From JBPOFY01 sp051252415 (GTDB taxonomy: Bacteria > Verrucomicrobiota > Verrucomicrobiia > Opitutales > Coraliomargaritaceae): a DNA stretch of 64,000 bases. Below the pieces are notes generated by a model. The model ran no database searches, was not told the DNA's origin, and worked only from the letters and a program-made list of their open reading frames with translations. A program made the translations under genes and the position numbers. Below are positions 55,440 to 64,000 of this stretch, piece after piece (position 1 is the stretch's first letter; the number at the start of each line of letters is the position of its first letter). The stretch is taken from positions 1-64,000 of the forward strand of contig JBPOGA010000017.1 in assembly GCA_051252415.1 (NCBI GenBank), read 5' to 3'.

Positions 55440-56135
55440 ATGAAGATAAGTATACTCGCAATCACAGTAATCACAGCCACCAGTGCCGTAAGTGCGGAAA
55501 ACATCCTTTGGGATTTCGGTGGTAGAACGAATACAGAATCAGACATTAGCGATTTTGTTGCAGCAGGCGTCACAGAAGATTTAACAGGCTCTACAGTCAC
55601 TAATATTAAAGGCGCTACAGAGATGAGCGATGGCACAGTAAGTGTTTCATTCAGCGAGACGATTAGTTGCGCTCACTATCCAAAGGTCTATGATGCCGAA
55701 GGATCGAGCCTGATGAACGATTACGCTTACCTCATAGGCCCTGATGATTATTCCCCAGTCAATGCTAGTTTCTCGATTTCCGGTCTGTCCTCGGTATTAG
55801 AGCCCAACAAAGAATACGGCTTCTACATCTGGGGGAAAGGTGATAAAGTGCACCAATATTCCACTCTCACATTTGAAGGTGACACCCAGACGGTAAATGC
55901 GACACTCGACGCCCGATATCACAGTGCGGACAACTTTTACGTTAAGTTCAAGTTCAGTACAGACGAAGTCATCGTCGACAGGCTGTCCATCGATTGGAAG
56001 AAGGCTCAAACCGACGACCAATATGCCGCTATTAACGGCCTCGCGATTGTTTATATCCCAGAGGCTAACATCAGCACACTACTGGTTGGAGCGCTCAGCT
56101 TAAGCCTCGCGATGGTTCGCCGTCGTCGTTCGTAG
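55440..56135 (+). CDS. PEP-CTERM exported protein (231 aa)
   Basis: A 231-residue secreted protein: signal peptide (1-18, AVSA), a beta-rich middle (NILWDFGGRTNTE, SGLSSVLEPNKEYGFYIWGK, NFYVKFKFSTDEVIVDRLSI) and a C-terminal sorting tail, IPEANISTLLVGALSLSLA followed by RRRRS. The PEP motif reads PEA. No catalytic motif; the middle could be a carbohydrate-binding sandwich. It lies 181 bp after the DUF1080 gene and 73 bp before the beta-helix enzyme. Confidence 0.85.
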   Translation: MKISILAITVITATSAVSAENILWDFGGRTNTESDISDFVAAGVTEDLTGSTVTNIKGATEMSDGTVSVSFSETISCAHYPKVYDAEGSSLMNDYAYLIGPDDYSPVNASFSISGLSSVLEPNKEYGFYIWGKGDKVHQYSTLTFEGDTQTVNATLDARYHSADNFYVKFKFSTDEVIVDRLSIDWKKAQTDDQYAAINGLAIVYIPEANISTLLVGALSLSLAMVRRRRS

Positions 56136-56208
56136 TTTCTGATAAATTGATCCGCTTCAAAGCCTAGAGCTTTGATTCAATTTCTACCCCGTCACATTTA
56201 AAACCACT

Positions 56209-59109
56209 ATGCCCAAAAGTAATAAAGCGAAATGGTTCGCATCTTGCATCGCTATATTTGCAGCGTGCGTCTCAAATGCAACAGCTACAGAGTTGTATGT
56301 CAGCCCAGACGGCAATGATTCCAACAACGGATCGAAAGCCTCCCCTGTCGCCTCTTTACAGCGAGCCAAACAACTCGTCCGCTCGCATGCAGGCCAAAGT
56401 CCAATTCAGGTCAACGTAGCCGATGGTGTCTATTACCTTCCAGAAACACTCGTTTTCGACTCGGGCGATTCGGGCAACCAGGAGCACCCAGTCATCTACA
56501 GATCCATCAATGAAGGTGGTGCCATCCTCAGCGGTGGCTCGAAGCTCGACCTCAAGTGGACCGCCTATAAAGACGGCATCTTTCAAGCCAAGACTCCGAG
56601 CGGCTTGTCGATCGACCAATTGTTCATCAATGGTAAAAGCCAGCGTATGGCACGCTACCCGAACTACGATCCAGAGAAGAAGACAGCGGCCTATCAGGGC
56701 TTTTCGGCGGATGCTTTCTCGAAAGAACGCGCCGCGGGTTGGGCCGATCCAAAGGGTGGCTACATTCACGCCATGCATCGGGCTCGTTGGGGAGGCTATC
56801 ACTACCGTATAACAGGCAAAGACGCCGAGGGAGAAGTTACCTACGAAGGTGGCTGGCAGAATAATCGCCAAATGGGCATGCATAAAGACTTCCGCATGGT
56901 GGAAAATATCTTTGAGGAGCTCGATGCGGCAGGTGAATGGTTCCACAACGCCAAGACCAATACACTCTACTTTAAACCCGAGCCTGGCACTGATTTGAAT
57001 ACCGCAACCGTCGAAGTTGTGCGCCTGCGCCACTTGGTTGAATTTAAAGGCACACAAGAGCAGCCAGTTAAGTTTATCATTATGCAAGGCTTCACCGTGC
57101 GCCACGCGGCACGCACCTTCATGGATACCAAAGAGCAAATGCTCCGTTCCGACTGGGCCATCTATCGCGGGGGCGCCTTCATGCTCACTGGCACGGAATA
57201 CGTCGGCATCGTTGATTGCGAATTTGATCAAGTCGGCGGCAACGCGATCTTCGTCAACAACTACAATCGTCACACGCTGGTCAAAGGCTGCCACATTCAT
57301 GATACAGGCGCCAGTGGAGTCTGTTTCGTCGGTGATCCCGATGCCGTGCGTGATCCACTGTTTGAATATAGGGAGCGCAACGACCTGACAAAGATCGACC
57401 GCACCGTCGGCCCGAAGACAGACAACTACCCTGCCCTCGGTGTGGTTGAAGATTGTTTGATTCACGGCATCGGCCGCGTCGAGCGTCAGCCCGCTGGCGT
57501 GCAAATGGAAATGGCGATGAAAATCACCGTGCGCGACACTTCGATCTATGACACTGCGCGTGCTGGCATCAACGTCGGCGACGGCGCATGGGGCGGACAC
57601 TTGATTGAGCGTGTCGATGTATTCGATACAGTGCTAGAAACGCACGACCACGGTTCTTTCAACTCATGGGGCCGAGACCGCTTCTGGGTAAGCGATCGTA
57701 ACGTCTCTCAAGTCGAGATCGATAAAGATCCAAGCATGCCCTTCCTCGATGCGATGCACACCACCGTCATTCGCAACAGTCGCTTCCGATGCGATCATGG
57801 CTGGGATATAGACCTCGACGATGGCTCAAGCAACTACGACATCTACAACAATCTCATGCTCAACGGTGGCCTAAAGCTACGCGAAGGCTTTCGCCGCCGC
57901 GCATGGAACAATATCATGATCAACAATGGTCTGCACCCCCACGTCTGGTATGATAACAGCAACGACGAGGTCTATAGTAACATCGTCATGCGTGCACCAC
58001 GAGGCGCGGACGTGCCGACCAAAACGGCCACGGGCAAACGTGTAGACAGCAACCTATTCTACACCAACTATCCAGAAGAGCTAGACCGCTACACACCAGT
58101 TGGCTGGGATGTGAACTCTATCTGCGCGGAGCCGCTCTTTATTGATCCCGCATCAGGAAACTTTCAAGTTAAAGCAGGCTCACCCGCATTTAAGATCGGT
58201 TTTGAAAATTTCCCGATGGATCAATTCGGTGTGAAGAAGCCATCGCTCAAAGCAATCGCACGCACCCCCATCATTCCTGAGCTCAAATTCGAGCCCACGA
58301 AACCACGCACCGCACCGATGGAGCAATCACCAGAACTCTATTGGCTCGGCGCCAAACTCTATGAAATTTCGGGTGAAGACTTTTCTGCATACGGCACGAT
58401 TCAAGAAGACGGCGGCGTCGCTCTACTCGACGTGCCTGAGGGTTCGGCGGCTGCCAAGGCAGGCCTCCAGCGTAAAGACCTCATTCAAGGACTCAATGGT
58501 CAGCAGGTGAAAACGATTAATGACCTGTTAACTGCATACGCAAAAGTTGGTAACGCGACACTCAAAGTAAAAGCCGTCCGCCACCAACAAGAAGTCGCCC
58601 TCCCGATTACCAATGCACCCGCGCTCATCATCAACCATAACGCGCCAAGCAATTTTTCCGCCACCGATGCGAAAGTCAGCAGTAGCGAGGGAACCAAGAA
58701 CGATCCACTCTCCGTGCTCGTGGATGGACAGGTCGCAAAGACCTACGGCCCGATTTACCCCAACGGCTCAACAGGCGGCGCTTACAAATTGGAATTAGCA
58801 CACAGCAAAGCAATTTCTACACTCACAAGTTGGTCACACAATCAAGGCGGCCATCGCGGCATTCAGTGTGTCACTATCTACGGTAGCAATTCGGAGAGCG
58901 ATCCAGGCTGGCGTGTAAAAGATCGTTCAAAGTTTGAAGCGATTGCGACCATCGACACCAGCGCTTTTAACCAAGGTGAATTTACAGGAGCCACAATTCA
59001 GGCTCGTGATGGCCAAACACTTGGCACATACAAGTGGATTGTCTGGACGACAAAGCCCATTAATACCAAGGGTGAGAATACCGCCTTCCAAGAACTTATC
59101 GCTGAATAG
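56209..59109 (+). CDS. Secreted GH141-like right-handed beta-helix protein with PDZ and F5/8C-like domains
   Basis: A 966-residue exported protein: signal peptide (1-27), N-terminal block LYVSPDGNDSNNGSKASPVA, then a right-handed parallel beta-helix to about residue 690. The helix carries the coil motifs LVKGCHIHDTGASGVCFVG, IRNSRFRCDHGWDIDLDDGS and YDIYNNLMLNGG. The N-terminal signature and Asp/His-rich coils resemble GH141 (alpha-L-fucosidase or xylanase-type enzymes), but I could not verify catalytic residues. A PDZ-like domain follows (about 727-800; LDVPEGSAAAKAGLQRKDLI), then a discoidin/F5/8C-like domain (805-966; HNQGGHRGIQCVTIYGSN). The gene is followed 17 bp later by a lipoprotein gene, so they form one unit. 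The PDZ domain on a secreted glycan enzyme is unusual. Confidence 0.75.
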   Translation: MPKSNKAKWFASCIAIFAACVSNATATELYVSPDGNDSNNGSKASPVASLQRAKQLVRSHAGQSPIQVNVADGVYYLPETLVFDSGDSGNQEHPVIYRSINEGGAILSGGSKLDLKWTAYKDGIFQAKTPSGLSIDQLFINGKSQRMARYPNYDPEKKTAAYQGFSADAFSKERAAGWADPKGGYIHAMHRARWGGYHYRITGKDAEGEVTYEGGWQNNRQMGMHKDFRMVENIFEELDAAGEWFHNAKTNTLYFKPEPGTDLNTATVEVVRLRHLVEFKGTQEQPVKFIIMQGFTVRHAARTFMDTKEQMLRSDWAIYRGGAFMLTGTEYVGIVDCEFDQVGGNAIFVNNYNRHTLVKGCHIHDTGASGVCFVGDPDAVRDPLFEYRERNDLTKIDRTVGPKTDNYPALGVVEDCLIHGIGRVERQPAGVQMEMAMKITVRDTSIYDTARAGINVGDGAWGGHLIERVDVFDTVLETHDHGSFNSWGRDRFWVSDRNVSQVEIDKDPSMPFLDAMHTTVIRNSRFRCDHGWDIDLDDGSSNYDIYNNLMLNGGLKLREGFRRRAWNNIMINNGLHPHVWYDNSNDEVYSNIVMRAPRGADVPTKTATGKRVDSNLFYTNYPEELDRYTPVGWDVNSICAEPLFIDPASGNFQVKAGSPAFKIGFENFPMDQFGVKKPSLKAIARTPIIPELKFEPTKPRTAPMEQSPELYWLGAKLYEISGEDFSAYGTIQEDGGVALLDVPEGSAAAKAGLQRKDLIQGLNGQQVKTINDLLTAYAKVGNATLKVKAVRHQQEVALPITNAPALIINHNAPSNFSATDAKVSSSEGTKNDPLSVLVDGQVAKTYGPIYPNGSTGGAYKLELAHSKAISTLTSWSHNQGGHRGIQCVTIYGSNSESDPGWRVKDRSKFEAIATIDTSAFNQGEFTGATIQARDGQTLGTYKWIVWTTKPINTKGENTAFQELIAE

Positions 59110-59126
59110 GCAAAACAACAAAGACC

Positions 59127-60041
59127 ATGAATATATCCCCCTCTCTCCTTGGTAAATCGTGCACGGGTGTCCTGACCATTGCCTTCGCAGCAATCCTCAG
59201 TGCCTGCGCCCATACAGATTCCAAATCGGCTGCCGAAGTTGAGCCAGTCGTCGTCGGTTATGGCACAGACATGTTCACGGTCGGTGAACTACTCTACCAA
59301 TCCGACTTCAGCGATGAAGAGAACTGGCAGCTACAAATTCAAAAGGACCCGGGCGCGAAAGAGCAGCCTAAAGTCAAAATCGGAGACGGCATGCTAGATC
59401 TCTACATGCCCGCAACTGGATGCACGGCATGGTTGAAGAAAAAATTCAGCGGCCCTATCGCGATTACTTACGAAGTGAAGTGCCCGCTAGAAACAATCAA
59501 CGGCGACAGTATCCAAGCCCGCGACATCAACAACTTCTGGCACTGTTCCGACCCTCGCGATTTCGATGCTATCTTAACTTCAACAGATACCAACTATCAC
59601 GGTGGATTTGTCAGTTACCATGAGATGCAAGGCTACTACGCCAGCACTGGTGGCGGCGGCCATGTTGGCAACCAAACGACACGCTTTCGCCGTTACCCAC
59701 GCTGGGAAAATGGTAAAGACATTCCACACGTCTCACTGAACGACAAAGATGGCAAAGCGGAGTATAGCATCACTCCTGGCAAGTGGCATACCATTCAACT
59801 GGTTGCCTGTGATGGCATGGTTCAATACATCATGGACGGCAAGGTGTTCTACGAAATCAAGTATGGCGACACCATCATGTCTGAGTCCCGCGAGAACGGC
59901 TCACCGGTTCAGACAGAGCAGGCCTACACTCGCGAAACGTACCCTCCCTTTAACGAGGGCTACTTCGGCCTACGCTTAGTGCGCACGCACCACCAATATC
60001 GAAATGTGAAGGTTCACCAATTAGAGCAAACTGCGAAGTAA
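59127..60041 (+). CDS. DUF1961/DUF6250-like lipoprotein
   Basis: A 304-residue lipoprotein with lipobox LSAC (Cys about 27). The mature part is a single jelly-roll domain. LLYQSDFSDEENWQLQ opens it, MLDLYMPATGCTAWLKKKFS and FWHCSDPRDFDAILT follow, and YFGLRLVRTHHQYRNVKVHQ closes it. This pattern matches the DUF1961/DUF6250 group found near polysaccharide lyases and beta-helix enzymes; some relatives act as glycan lyases or binding proteins, but no activity is shown here. It is 17 bp after the GH141-like gene and 33 bp before the alpha/beta hydrolase. Confidence 0.75.
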   Translation: MNISPSLLGKSCTGVLTIAFAAILSACAHTDSKSAAEVEPVVVGYGTDMFTVGELLYQSDFSDEENWQLQIQKDPGAKEQPKVKIGDGMLDLYMPATGCTAWLKKKFSGPIAITYEVKCPLETINGDSIQARDINNFWHCSDPRDFDAILTSTDTNYHGGFVSYHEMQGYYASTGGGGHVGNQTTRFRRYPRWENGKDIPHVSLNDKDGKAEYSITPGKWHTIQLVACDGMVQYIMDGKVFYEIKYGDTIMSESRENGSPVQTEQAYTRETYPPFNEGYFGLRLVRTHHQYRNVKVHQLEQTAK

Positions 60042-60074
60042 CTCTAGTAACGAGATCTTTCAACGTATTCAGCC

Positions 60075-60902
60075 ATGCACCAGCATCCATTCAAGTGGAC
60101 AGTATTCCTGCTCCTACTCCTCTCCATGTTGACTCTCAGTTCAGCTGCTACCGCTGAAGTGCAATGGCCAGGCACTCTGTCTGATTTCCATGGCTATGCC
60201 CAATATAGTTTCCAAGTCGACGAACTTGATTGTAAAGTCGTCACACCAAAGACGGTGGCAGCAAGTAAACCATGGATCTGGCGTGCACGCTTCTTCGGGC
60301 ACGAACCCCAGCTTGATGTCGCTCTCCTAGGGCATGGCTTTCATGTCGCCTATGTTGATGTGAGCAACTTGTTTGGCTCCCCAAAAGCTGTTGATCGGTT
60401 CAATCGATTCTACGACACCTTAACAAAGAAACACGGTTTGAATACAAAACCTGTACTCGAAGGCATGTCGCGAGGCGGCTTAATTATCTACAACTGGGCC
60501 GCAGCCAACCCAAACAAAGTCAGCTGTATTTATGCCGATGCGCCCGTCTGTGATTTCAAAAGCTGGCCGGGTGGCAAAGGTGCAGGAGAAGGCAGCCCAA
60601 ATGCTTGGAAACAATGCCTCAAGGCCTACGGTTTCAATGAAACCGAAGCCCTGCAGTATGACAAAAACCCCATCGACCAACTGACACCTTTAGCGCAAGC
60701 AAGCATCCCGCTTCTACACGTGGTCGGAGATGACGACGTTGTGGTGCCAGTTGCGGAGAACACCGCAATTCTTGAAAAACGCTACACAGCCCTCGGCGGC
60801 TCAATCGAGGTCATTAACAAGCCAAACATCGGGCACCATCCGCATAGCCTCAAAGATCCAAAGCCGATTGTTGATTTCATCTTGAAGCACAGCGCTCATT
60901 AA
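60075..60902 (+). CDS. Secreted alpha/beta hydrolase (probable esterase)
   Basis: A 275-residue exported hydrolase: signal peptide (about 1-27, SAATA), then an alpha/beta-hydrolase core. The nucleophile elbow is GMSRGG with Ser132, the acid lies in VVGDDDVVVP, and the base in NIGHHPHSL. The strand before it carries LLGHGFHVAYVDV. It resembles the small esterases and prolyl-oligopeptidase-like proteins that accompany carbohydrate-degradation genes; deacylation of glycans is likely, peptidase activity less so. It is the last gene of the plus-strand unit that starts at 54386 and ends 53 bp before the convergent small secreted protein. Confidence 0.85.
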   Translation: MHQHPFKWTVFLLLLLSMLTLSSAATAEVQWPGTLSDFHGYAQYSFQVDELDCKVVTPKTVAASKPWIWRARFFGHEPQLDVALLGHGFHVAYVDVSNLFGSPKAVDRFNRFYDTLTKKHGLNTKPVLEGMSRGGLIIYNWAAANPNKVSCIYADAPVCDFKSWPGGKGAGEGSPNAWKQCLKAYGFNETEALQYDKNPIDQLTPLAQASIPLLHVVGDDDVVVPVAENTAILEKRYTALGGSIEVINKPNIGHHPHSLKDPKPIVDFILKHSAH

Positions 60903-60955
60903 GACGCGCCGCACATCGCAGACAGCAAAATTCCTGATAGGCTGAACGACTTCAG

Positions 60956-61567
60956 CTATTTGCCATCTAAAGCAAGGTTCGTGACATAGAACTCACCGTC
61001 AAAATCCGCGTTATACGTAGTGATTCTGAACATATCGATAGGTCTGCTCACTGGTGAGATTGCTTCCACTGTTTCGAGCAATACGCCATTTTGTGAAATA
61101 TCTACGATCACGTCTGTAGCGTTCTCACCATTTGGCTTAAAGCGAATCGATATATCATAATTCTCACCGACATTTAAGGCCATGTCGCTCATTACAGACG
61201 GTTTCACAAGTTGAATCTTCACACGCCCACTGTAATTTATAATAACTTGAACCACTCGCTCCGCAGGCTTCGAGGCCGGACCGTCGCCCAAATTCACACT
61301 AATATCAATCGGCTTAGCGATATTAATTCTGAACGATAAACTGCCTTCCATAATCGGTTTGATGCCATGACGCAGATTAGCCGCATTTTCATTACTATCA
61401 TCAATAAGATGAAACCACGTTTCGCCTTCTGGCGCACCTTCTGGACTACCAGTTACGACTTGAATCCCCTCCCGATCATTAGCTGTTCTCCAATGATTAT
61501 CTGCGGCATGCAAAGAATCGGCACTAATAATAATAATAGCTATATATAGTAGCGGGGTAATTTTCAT
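60956..61567 (-). CDS. Small secreted beta-rich protein (203 aa)
   Basis: A 203-residue exported protein. The ATG at 61567 is fixed by an ideal AAGGAG six nt upstream; an in-frame ATG 33 bp earlier lacks it. Signal peptide about 1-21 (ADSLHA). The mature part is beta-rich (GSLSFRINIAKPIDISVNLG, YDISIRFKPNGENATDVIVD, FRITTYNADFDGEFYVTNLA), in the style of a concanavalin-like or CBM jelly roll. No known family recognised. It converges on the alpha/beta hydrolase and follows the PL6 gene with a 374-bp gap. Confidence 0.75.
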   Translation of the reverse strand: MKITPLLYIAIIIISADSLHAADNHWRTANDREGIQVVTGSPEGAPEGETWFHLIDDSNENAANLRHGIKPIMEGSLSFRINIAKPIDISVNLGDGPASKPAERVVQVIINYSGRVKIQLVKPSVMSDMALNVGENYDISIRFKPNGENATDVIVDISQNGVLLETVEAISPVSRPIDMFRITTYNADFDGEFYVTNLALDGK

Positions 61568-61573
61568 ATGGAT

Positions 61574-61579
61574 CTCCTT
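61574..61579 (-). promoter_or_regulatory. Ribosome-binding site AAGGAG
   Basis: AAGGAG on the minus strand, six nt before the ATG at 61567. It is the strongest Shine-Dalgarno site I saw in the window and decides the start of the 203-residue protein. Confidence 0.85.
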
Positions 61580-61941
61580 ATACGGTTCTTCGAAGGTCAT
61601 TAAATATCAATTAATAACTATTAAACATATATAGTTTATATTAATAGGGAGTGTCAAATATCAAAGTATGCTGCGGATAGCGAAATAACATCAACTCGTA
61701 AAACGTTTGTCCCGAATGGTCGGGACACTTCTCATGCCTTAGGCCTTTACAGAGGCAACCGTCGCTACCAATTCCAACTTATAGTCAAACCTCACCTGAA
61801 AAGGTATAAAATCCTCAAGCATGGATTACCAAACACGATCTATGACACAGGTAAAATGAAAGCATTACCCTACGACATATGACAAAAGACTCAAAAGAGC
61901 CAAACCATGCCTTTGGCTGGCCTCAACCAACATAAGGAACT
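61580..61941. other. Intergenic region between PL6 and the small secreted gene
   Basis: About 360 bp. It contains the PL6 terminator (61892-61918) and a second stem TGTCCCGA / TCGGGACA at 61708-61727. The right end before 61579 is AT-rich and probably holds the promoter of the small secreted protein. Confidence 0.6.
61892..61918 (-). terminator. Intrinsic terminator of the PL6 gene
   Basis: A 7-bp stem AGCCAAA / TTTGGCT with a seven-nt loop; on the minus strand it is followed by CTTTTGAGTCTTTT. It begins 23 bp after the PL6 stop. Confidence 0.65.
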
Positions 61942-63321
61942 TTAGAGAGGGCCGACATCACTACGCGTGAGTATCTGAGGCACAGCACCTTCAAATATAA
62001 ACAGTTGATTCCCTTCAGCGTCGGTTGGCATCAACAAGCCCTCACTATTTTGCATTAACTGCATGTGAACTACCTTGAACCCTTCCAAGCCATTACCCGC
62101 ATCCGCTTGCCCAAAATCGGCAAGATTTCCCTCTATAGATACGTCGGGCAGGTCGCCCTCAACTATCAACTCACCAGTTGGTGCGAGATGGATGACATTA
62201 CGTTTGATCGACACATTTTTAGGTAGAATTGATCGCCCCTTCTCTCCATATCCACCTCTTAAACACACTCCAACACCAAGGCAGTTTACGATTAGATTAT
62301 TTTCAATAGTCGTATCATTTGCTGCAAAATATCCATTCAGCGGAGAATCTGGAATGCCAGTATACAAAACAATCAAGCCCCCTGTCACATCGGATAGGCG
62401 CTCCATGTAGTTATTACGAATCGTATGGCCGTTGCCAATGACACGAATACCTCCCGCCCCAGGCTTCCCATTACCTAGGAACACATTGCTTTCGACCAAG
62501 TTATTATCGCCATGACGTAAAGTTAAGGTGCCCGCTGACTCTAAGAACGTATTATAACGAAAGCTATTTTTACCCGTCTTACTCGAAACGATTTCTGTTT
62601 CTCCATCGCAGCGCTCAAAAAGATTATACTCGACGACACAATCGCCATCTTTCTCAGAATCCTGACTTTGCCCAATTTGAATACACTCAAAGCCATTATC
62701 ATCACCGACGGGGCGATCAAGAAAATGATTATGGTCAATAAGATGTCCTCCATTCGGGTTATCCATCTTCACTTGCACAGTGACCCCTGAATGATTCTGA
62801 CCAGAGAATCGATTATGATCTACACGGTTTTTATCACCAACCAGACGAACCCATGAATAACGACGTTCTGGATCACTCGGATTGCAGGACTCAAAGACAC
62901 AGTTAGTCAACCGACTCCTAGCTGCCATAAGACTGCTACCTCGTTGAAAATATATAATCGAGCTCTTACTTTCGGGCGGCTCTACACCACGAAAGTGCAA
63001 ATCGCGCACTGTGATAAAACGACCACCTATCTCGATCGAAGACTTCCCAGTCACCACTGTGCTACCATCATCTGCGCCTTTGATAGTTACTGGGGCCTCA
63101 TCGGTCCCTGCCATCGTCAGACGAAGCTCAATCGAGTCCCATACCCCCGAGCTCATTACTACTGTGTCGCCCGCTTGAACTTCTTTGAGTGTCGCTAGAA
63201 GTGCTTCTTTCGTGGAGACTTGATACACTGTCCCTTTGCCCAATAGGTCCAAATTACAAAAAGTAGATAAAACGACTAGAATCAGGGGAAGTGGAATAAC
63301 TCGAATTAAGGGATATTTCAT
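61942..63321 (-). CDS. PL6 family alginate/chondroitin-type lyase
   Basis: A 459-residue protein with an N-terminal hydrophobic export signal (about 8-24) and a single right-handed parallel beta-helix. It carries the polysaccharide lyase family 6 core: ETEIVSSKTGKNSFRYNTF followed by LTLRHG. Glu241 and Glu243 (calcium ligands), Lys248 (Bronsted base) and Arg269 (acid) keep exactly the spacing of chondroitinase B residues Glu243, Glu245, Lys250 and Arg271. Asn209-Gly-Phe-Glu212 adds a further calcium-site candidate. The family cleaves alginate or dermatan-type uronates by beta-elimination. Its length matches one-domain PL6. It lies 260 bp downstream of the TonB-dependent receptor gene, on the same strand, which suits co-function in uptake. 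Confidence 0.93.
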   Translation of the reverse strand: MKYPLIRVIPLPLILVVLSTFCNLDLLGKGTVYQVSTKEALLATLKEVQAGDTVVMSSGVWDSIELRLTMAGTDEAPVTIKGADDGSTVVTGKSSIEIGGRFITVRDLHFRGVEPPESKSSIIYFQRGSSLMAARSRLTNCVFESCNPSDPERRYSWVRLVGDKNRVDHNRFSGQNHSGVTVQVKMDNPNGGHLIDHNHFLDRPVGDDNGFECIQIGQSQDSEKDGDCVVEYNLFERCDGETEIVSSKTGKNSFRYNTFLESAGTLTLRHGDNNLVESNVFLGNGKPGAGGIRVIGNGHTIRNNYMERLSDVTGGLIVLYTGIPDSPLNGYFAANDTTIENNLIVNCLGVGVCLRGGYGEKGRSILPKNVSIKRNVIHLAPTGELIVEGDLPDVSIEGNLADFGQADAGNGLEGFKVVHMQLMQNSEGLLMPTDAEGNQLFIFEGAVPQILTRSDVGPL

Positions 63322-63480
63322 AATTATTAACTATCTCTACAATTAACGTTCGCACAACTTAATTAGCACAGAATCACACAACACTTGGCAATTTTGTGAC
63401 ACATGAGCCCCCACTGTCTAGAAACAGACAGACCTCCAATATAGAACGAATTGGAACCTTGAAAATAGCGCCTGGATAAC

Positions 63481-63526
63481 CAAAAAATAAGCCGTACCTA
63501 CTGCCCCCAGCAATAGATACGGCTTA
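63481..63526 (-). terminator. Intrinsic terminator of the TonB-dependent receptor
   Basis: A 9-bp perfect stem TAAGCCGTA / TACGGCTTA with a 21-nt loop, 55 bp after the receptor stop. On the minus strand a TTTTTT run follows directly. Confidence 0.8.
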
Positions 63527-63581
63527 CACTTAACTCAAATCATCGAGTAAACTGATTACCCGTTTCCTAGTATATAAAAGA

Positions 63582-64000
63582 CTAGAACTTAACTGAGAAT
63601 TTCAACCTTGCACGGCGACCATCTGTGTAGCGTGCATGATTACCTGAAGCAATTAGATCACGTTCATCGAAGAGGTTATCGACCGAAAATTGGAAACTAT
63701 ATTTTGGAGCATCCTTGGCCTTATTGAACAATCTGCCACTCCAACCAAGGAACACACCCGTTTCGAATGAATCACTTAGCCAGAGATCAAAGTGCTCTGT
63801 GTATGCACCAGGAAGAGCGTTACCGAATTCATCAACAGGTTCAAACAGGTCCGGACGTCCGTCCAAGAAGTCGCCACCTATACCGCCAGGTTGCTCACTG
63901 CCACTTGTTGACCTTCTCCATGAACGACCGACATCAGCATAAAGCCGATTATAGAATGCTTTGGAACGATATTGTAGATTAGCACCAACATGCCATCCCT
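63582..64000 (-). CDS. TonB-dependent outer-membrane receptor, C-terminal part
   Basis: 139 codons, truncated at the window edge; the frame stays open from 64000 through 63866, where a TTG could be mistaken for a start. It reads GWHVGANLQYRSKAFYNRLY then a long loop, and ends with the TonB-receptor signature YSFQFSVDNLFDERDLIAS and final strand ARLKFSVKF. The last residue Phe is the usual outer-membrane barrel signal. Such receptors import oligosaccharides or chelates with energy from TonB. It precedes PL6 in transcription order and is a probable SusC-like or generic transporter for the products. Confidence 0.85.
   Translation of the reverse strand, partial: GWHVGANLQYRSKAFYNRLYADVGRSWRRSTSGSEQPGGIGGDFLDGRPDLFEPVDEFGNALPGAYTEHFDLWLSDSFETGVFLGWSGRLFNKAKDAPKYSFQFSVDNLFDERDLIASGNHARYTDGRRARLKFSVKF

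Noticed and set aside
56356..57600. Long open frame on the minus strand (about 414 codons) opposite the GH141-like gene
   Set aside because: It is the antisense shadow of a well-supported protein with clear domain motifs. The antisense translation shows no domain and the frame has no plausible start region.
60942..60957. Small stem GCTGAA / TTCAGC between convergent genes as a bidirectional terminator
   Set aside because: Only six base pairs, no T-run, and it overlaps the stop codon of the minus-strand gene.

Overview
The window looks like a polysaccharide-utilisation region of a marine verrucomicrobial bacterium, most likely of the Opitutales / Puniceicoccaceae / Coraliomargarita type. This is an inference from gene content, not a database match. 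The signs are six short secreted proteins ending in a PEP-CTERM-type tail (PEP-like motif, hydrophobic helix, Arg cluster), many Sec signal peptides and lipoboxes, a sulfatase next to glycosidases and lyases, repeated CBM6 modules, an Asp-rich 'LEFAFGTDP' C-terminal domain, and DUF1080 and FG-GAP/ASPIC proteins. No tRNA, rRNA, CRISPR array, phage or transposase gene was seen.

Layout. 1-4244 (- strand): two TPR proteins and the first 26 codons of a third exported protein, in one operon. 4441-5499 (-): a D-2-hydroxyacid dehydrogenase, divergent from 5945-16746 (+). That + cluster holds a GH95 fucosidase, a beta-helix lipoprotein, an SGNH esterase, a CBM6-subtilisin fusion and a 927-residue membrane-anchored protein. 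Two identical palindromes lie between the divergent units. 16942-32422 (+): two long paralogous modular hydrolases (clan GH-A, GH86-like) carrying an unfamiliar N-terminal domain and CBM6 modules. Between them lie a modular polysaccharide lyase, two near-identical PEP-CTERM genes inside a 1.1-kb duplication, and a small membrane-anchored LolA-like protein. 32906-36541 (+): a two-part FG-GAP/ASPIC protein.

36542-41028 contains one gene, a PEP-CTERM autotransporter-repeat protein, between gene-poor blocks full of palindromic repeats. 41029-54154 (-): SASA esterase, GH3, sulfatase, a four-part DUF1080/ThuA fusion, a heparinase-like lyase and two tandem PEP-CTERM paralogs. 54386-60902 (+): DUF1080 protein, PEP-CTERM protein, GH141-like beta-helix protein with a PDZ domain, DUF1961/6250-like lipoprotein and an alpha/beta hydrolase. 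60956-64000 (-): a small secreted protein, a PL6 lyase with its catalytic Lys/Arg, and the C-terminus of a TonB-dependent receptor.

How it could work together (inference): exported lyases and GH86-like enzymes cut sulfated or uronic-acid-containing algal polysaccharide. Sulfatase and esterases strip substituents, and GH95, GH3 and GH141-like enzymes trim oligosaccharides. The receptor imports them, and the dehydrogenase may handle a released sugar acid. The most unusual non-coding structure is a family of nested palindromic elements. Two full-length copies, each 224 bp, have the same flanks but their 141-bp core is inverted.
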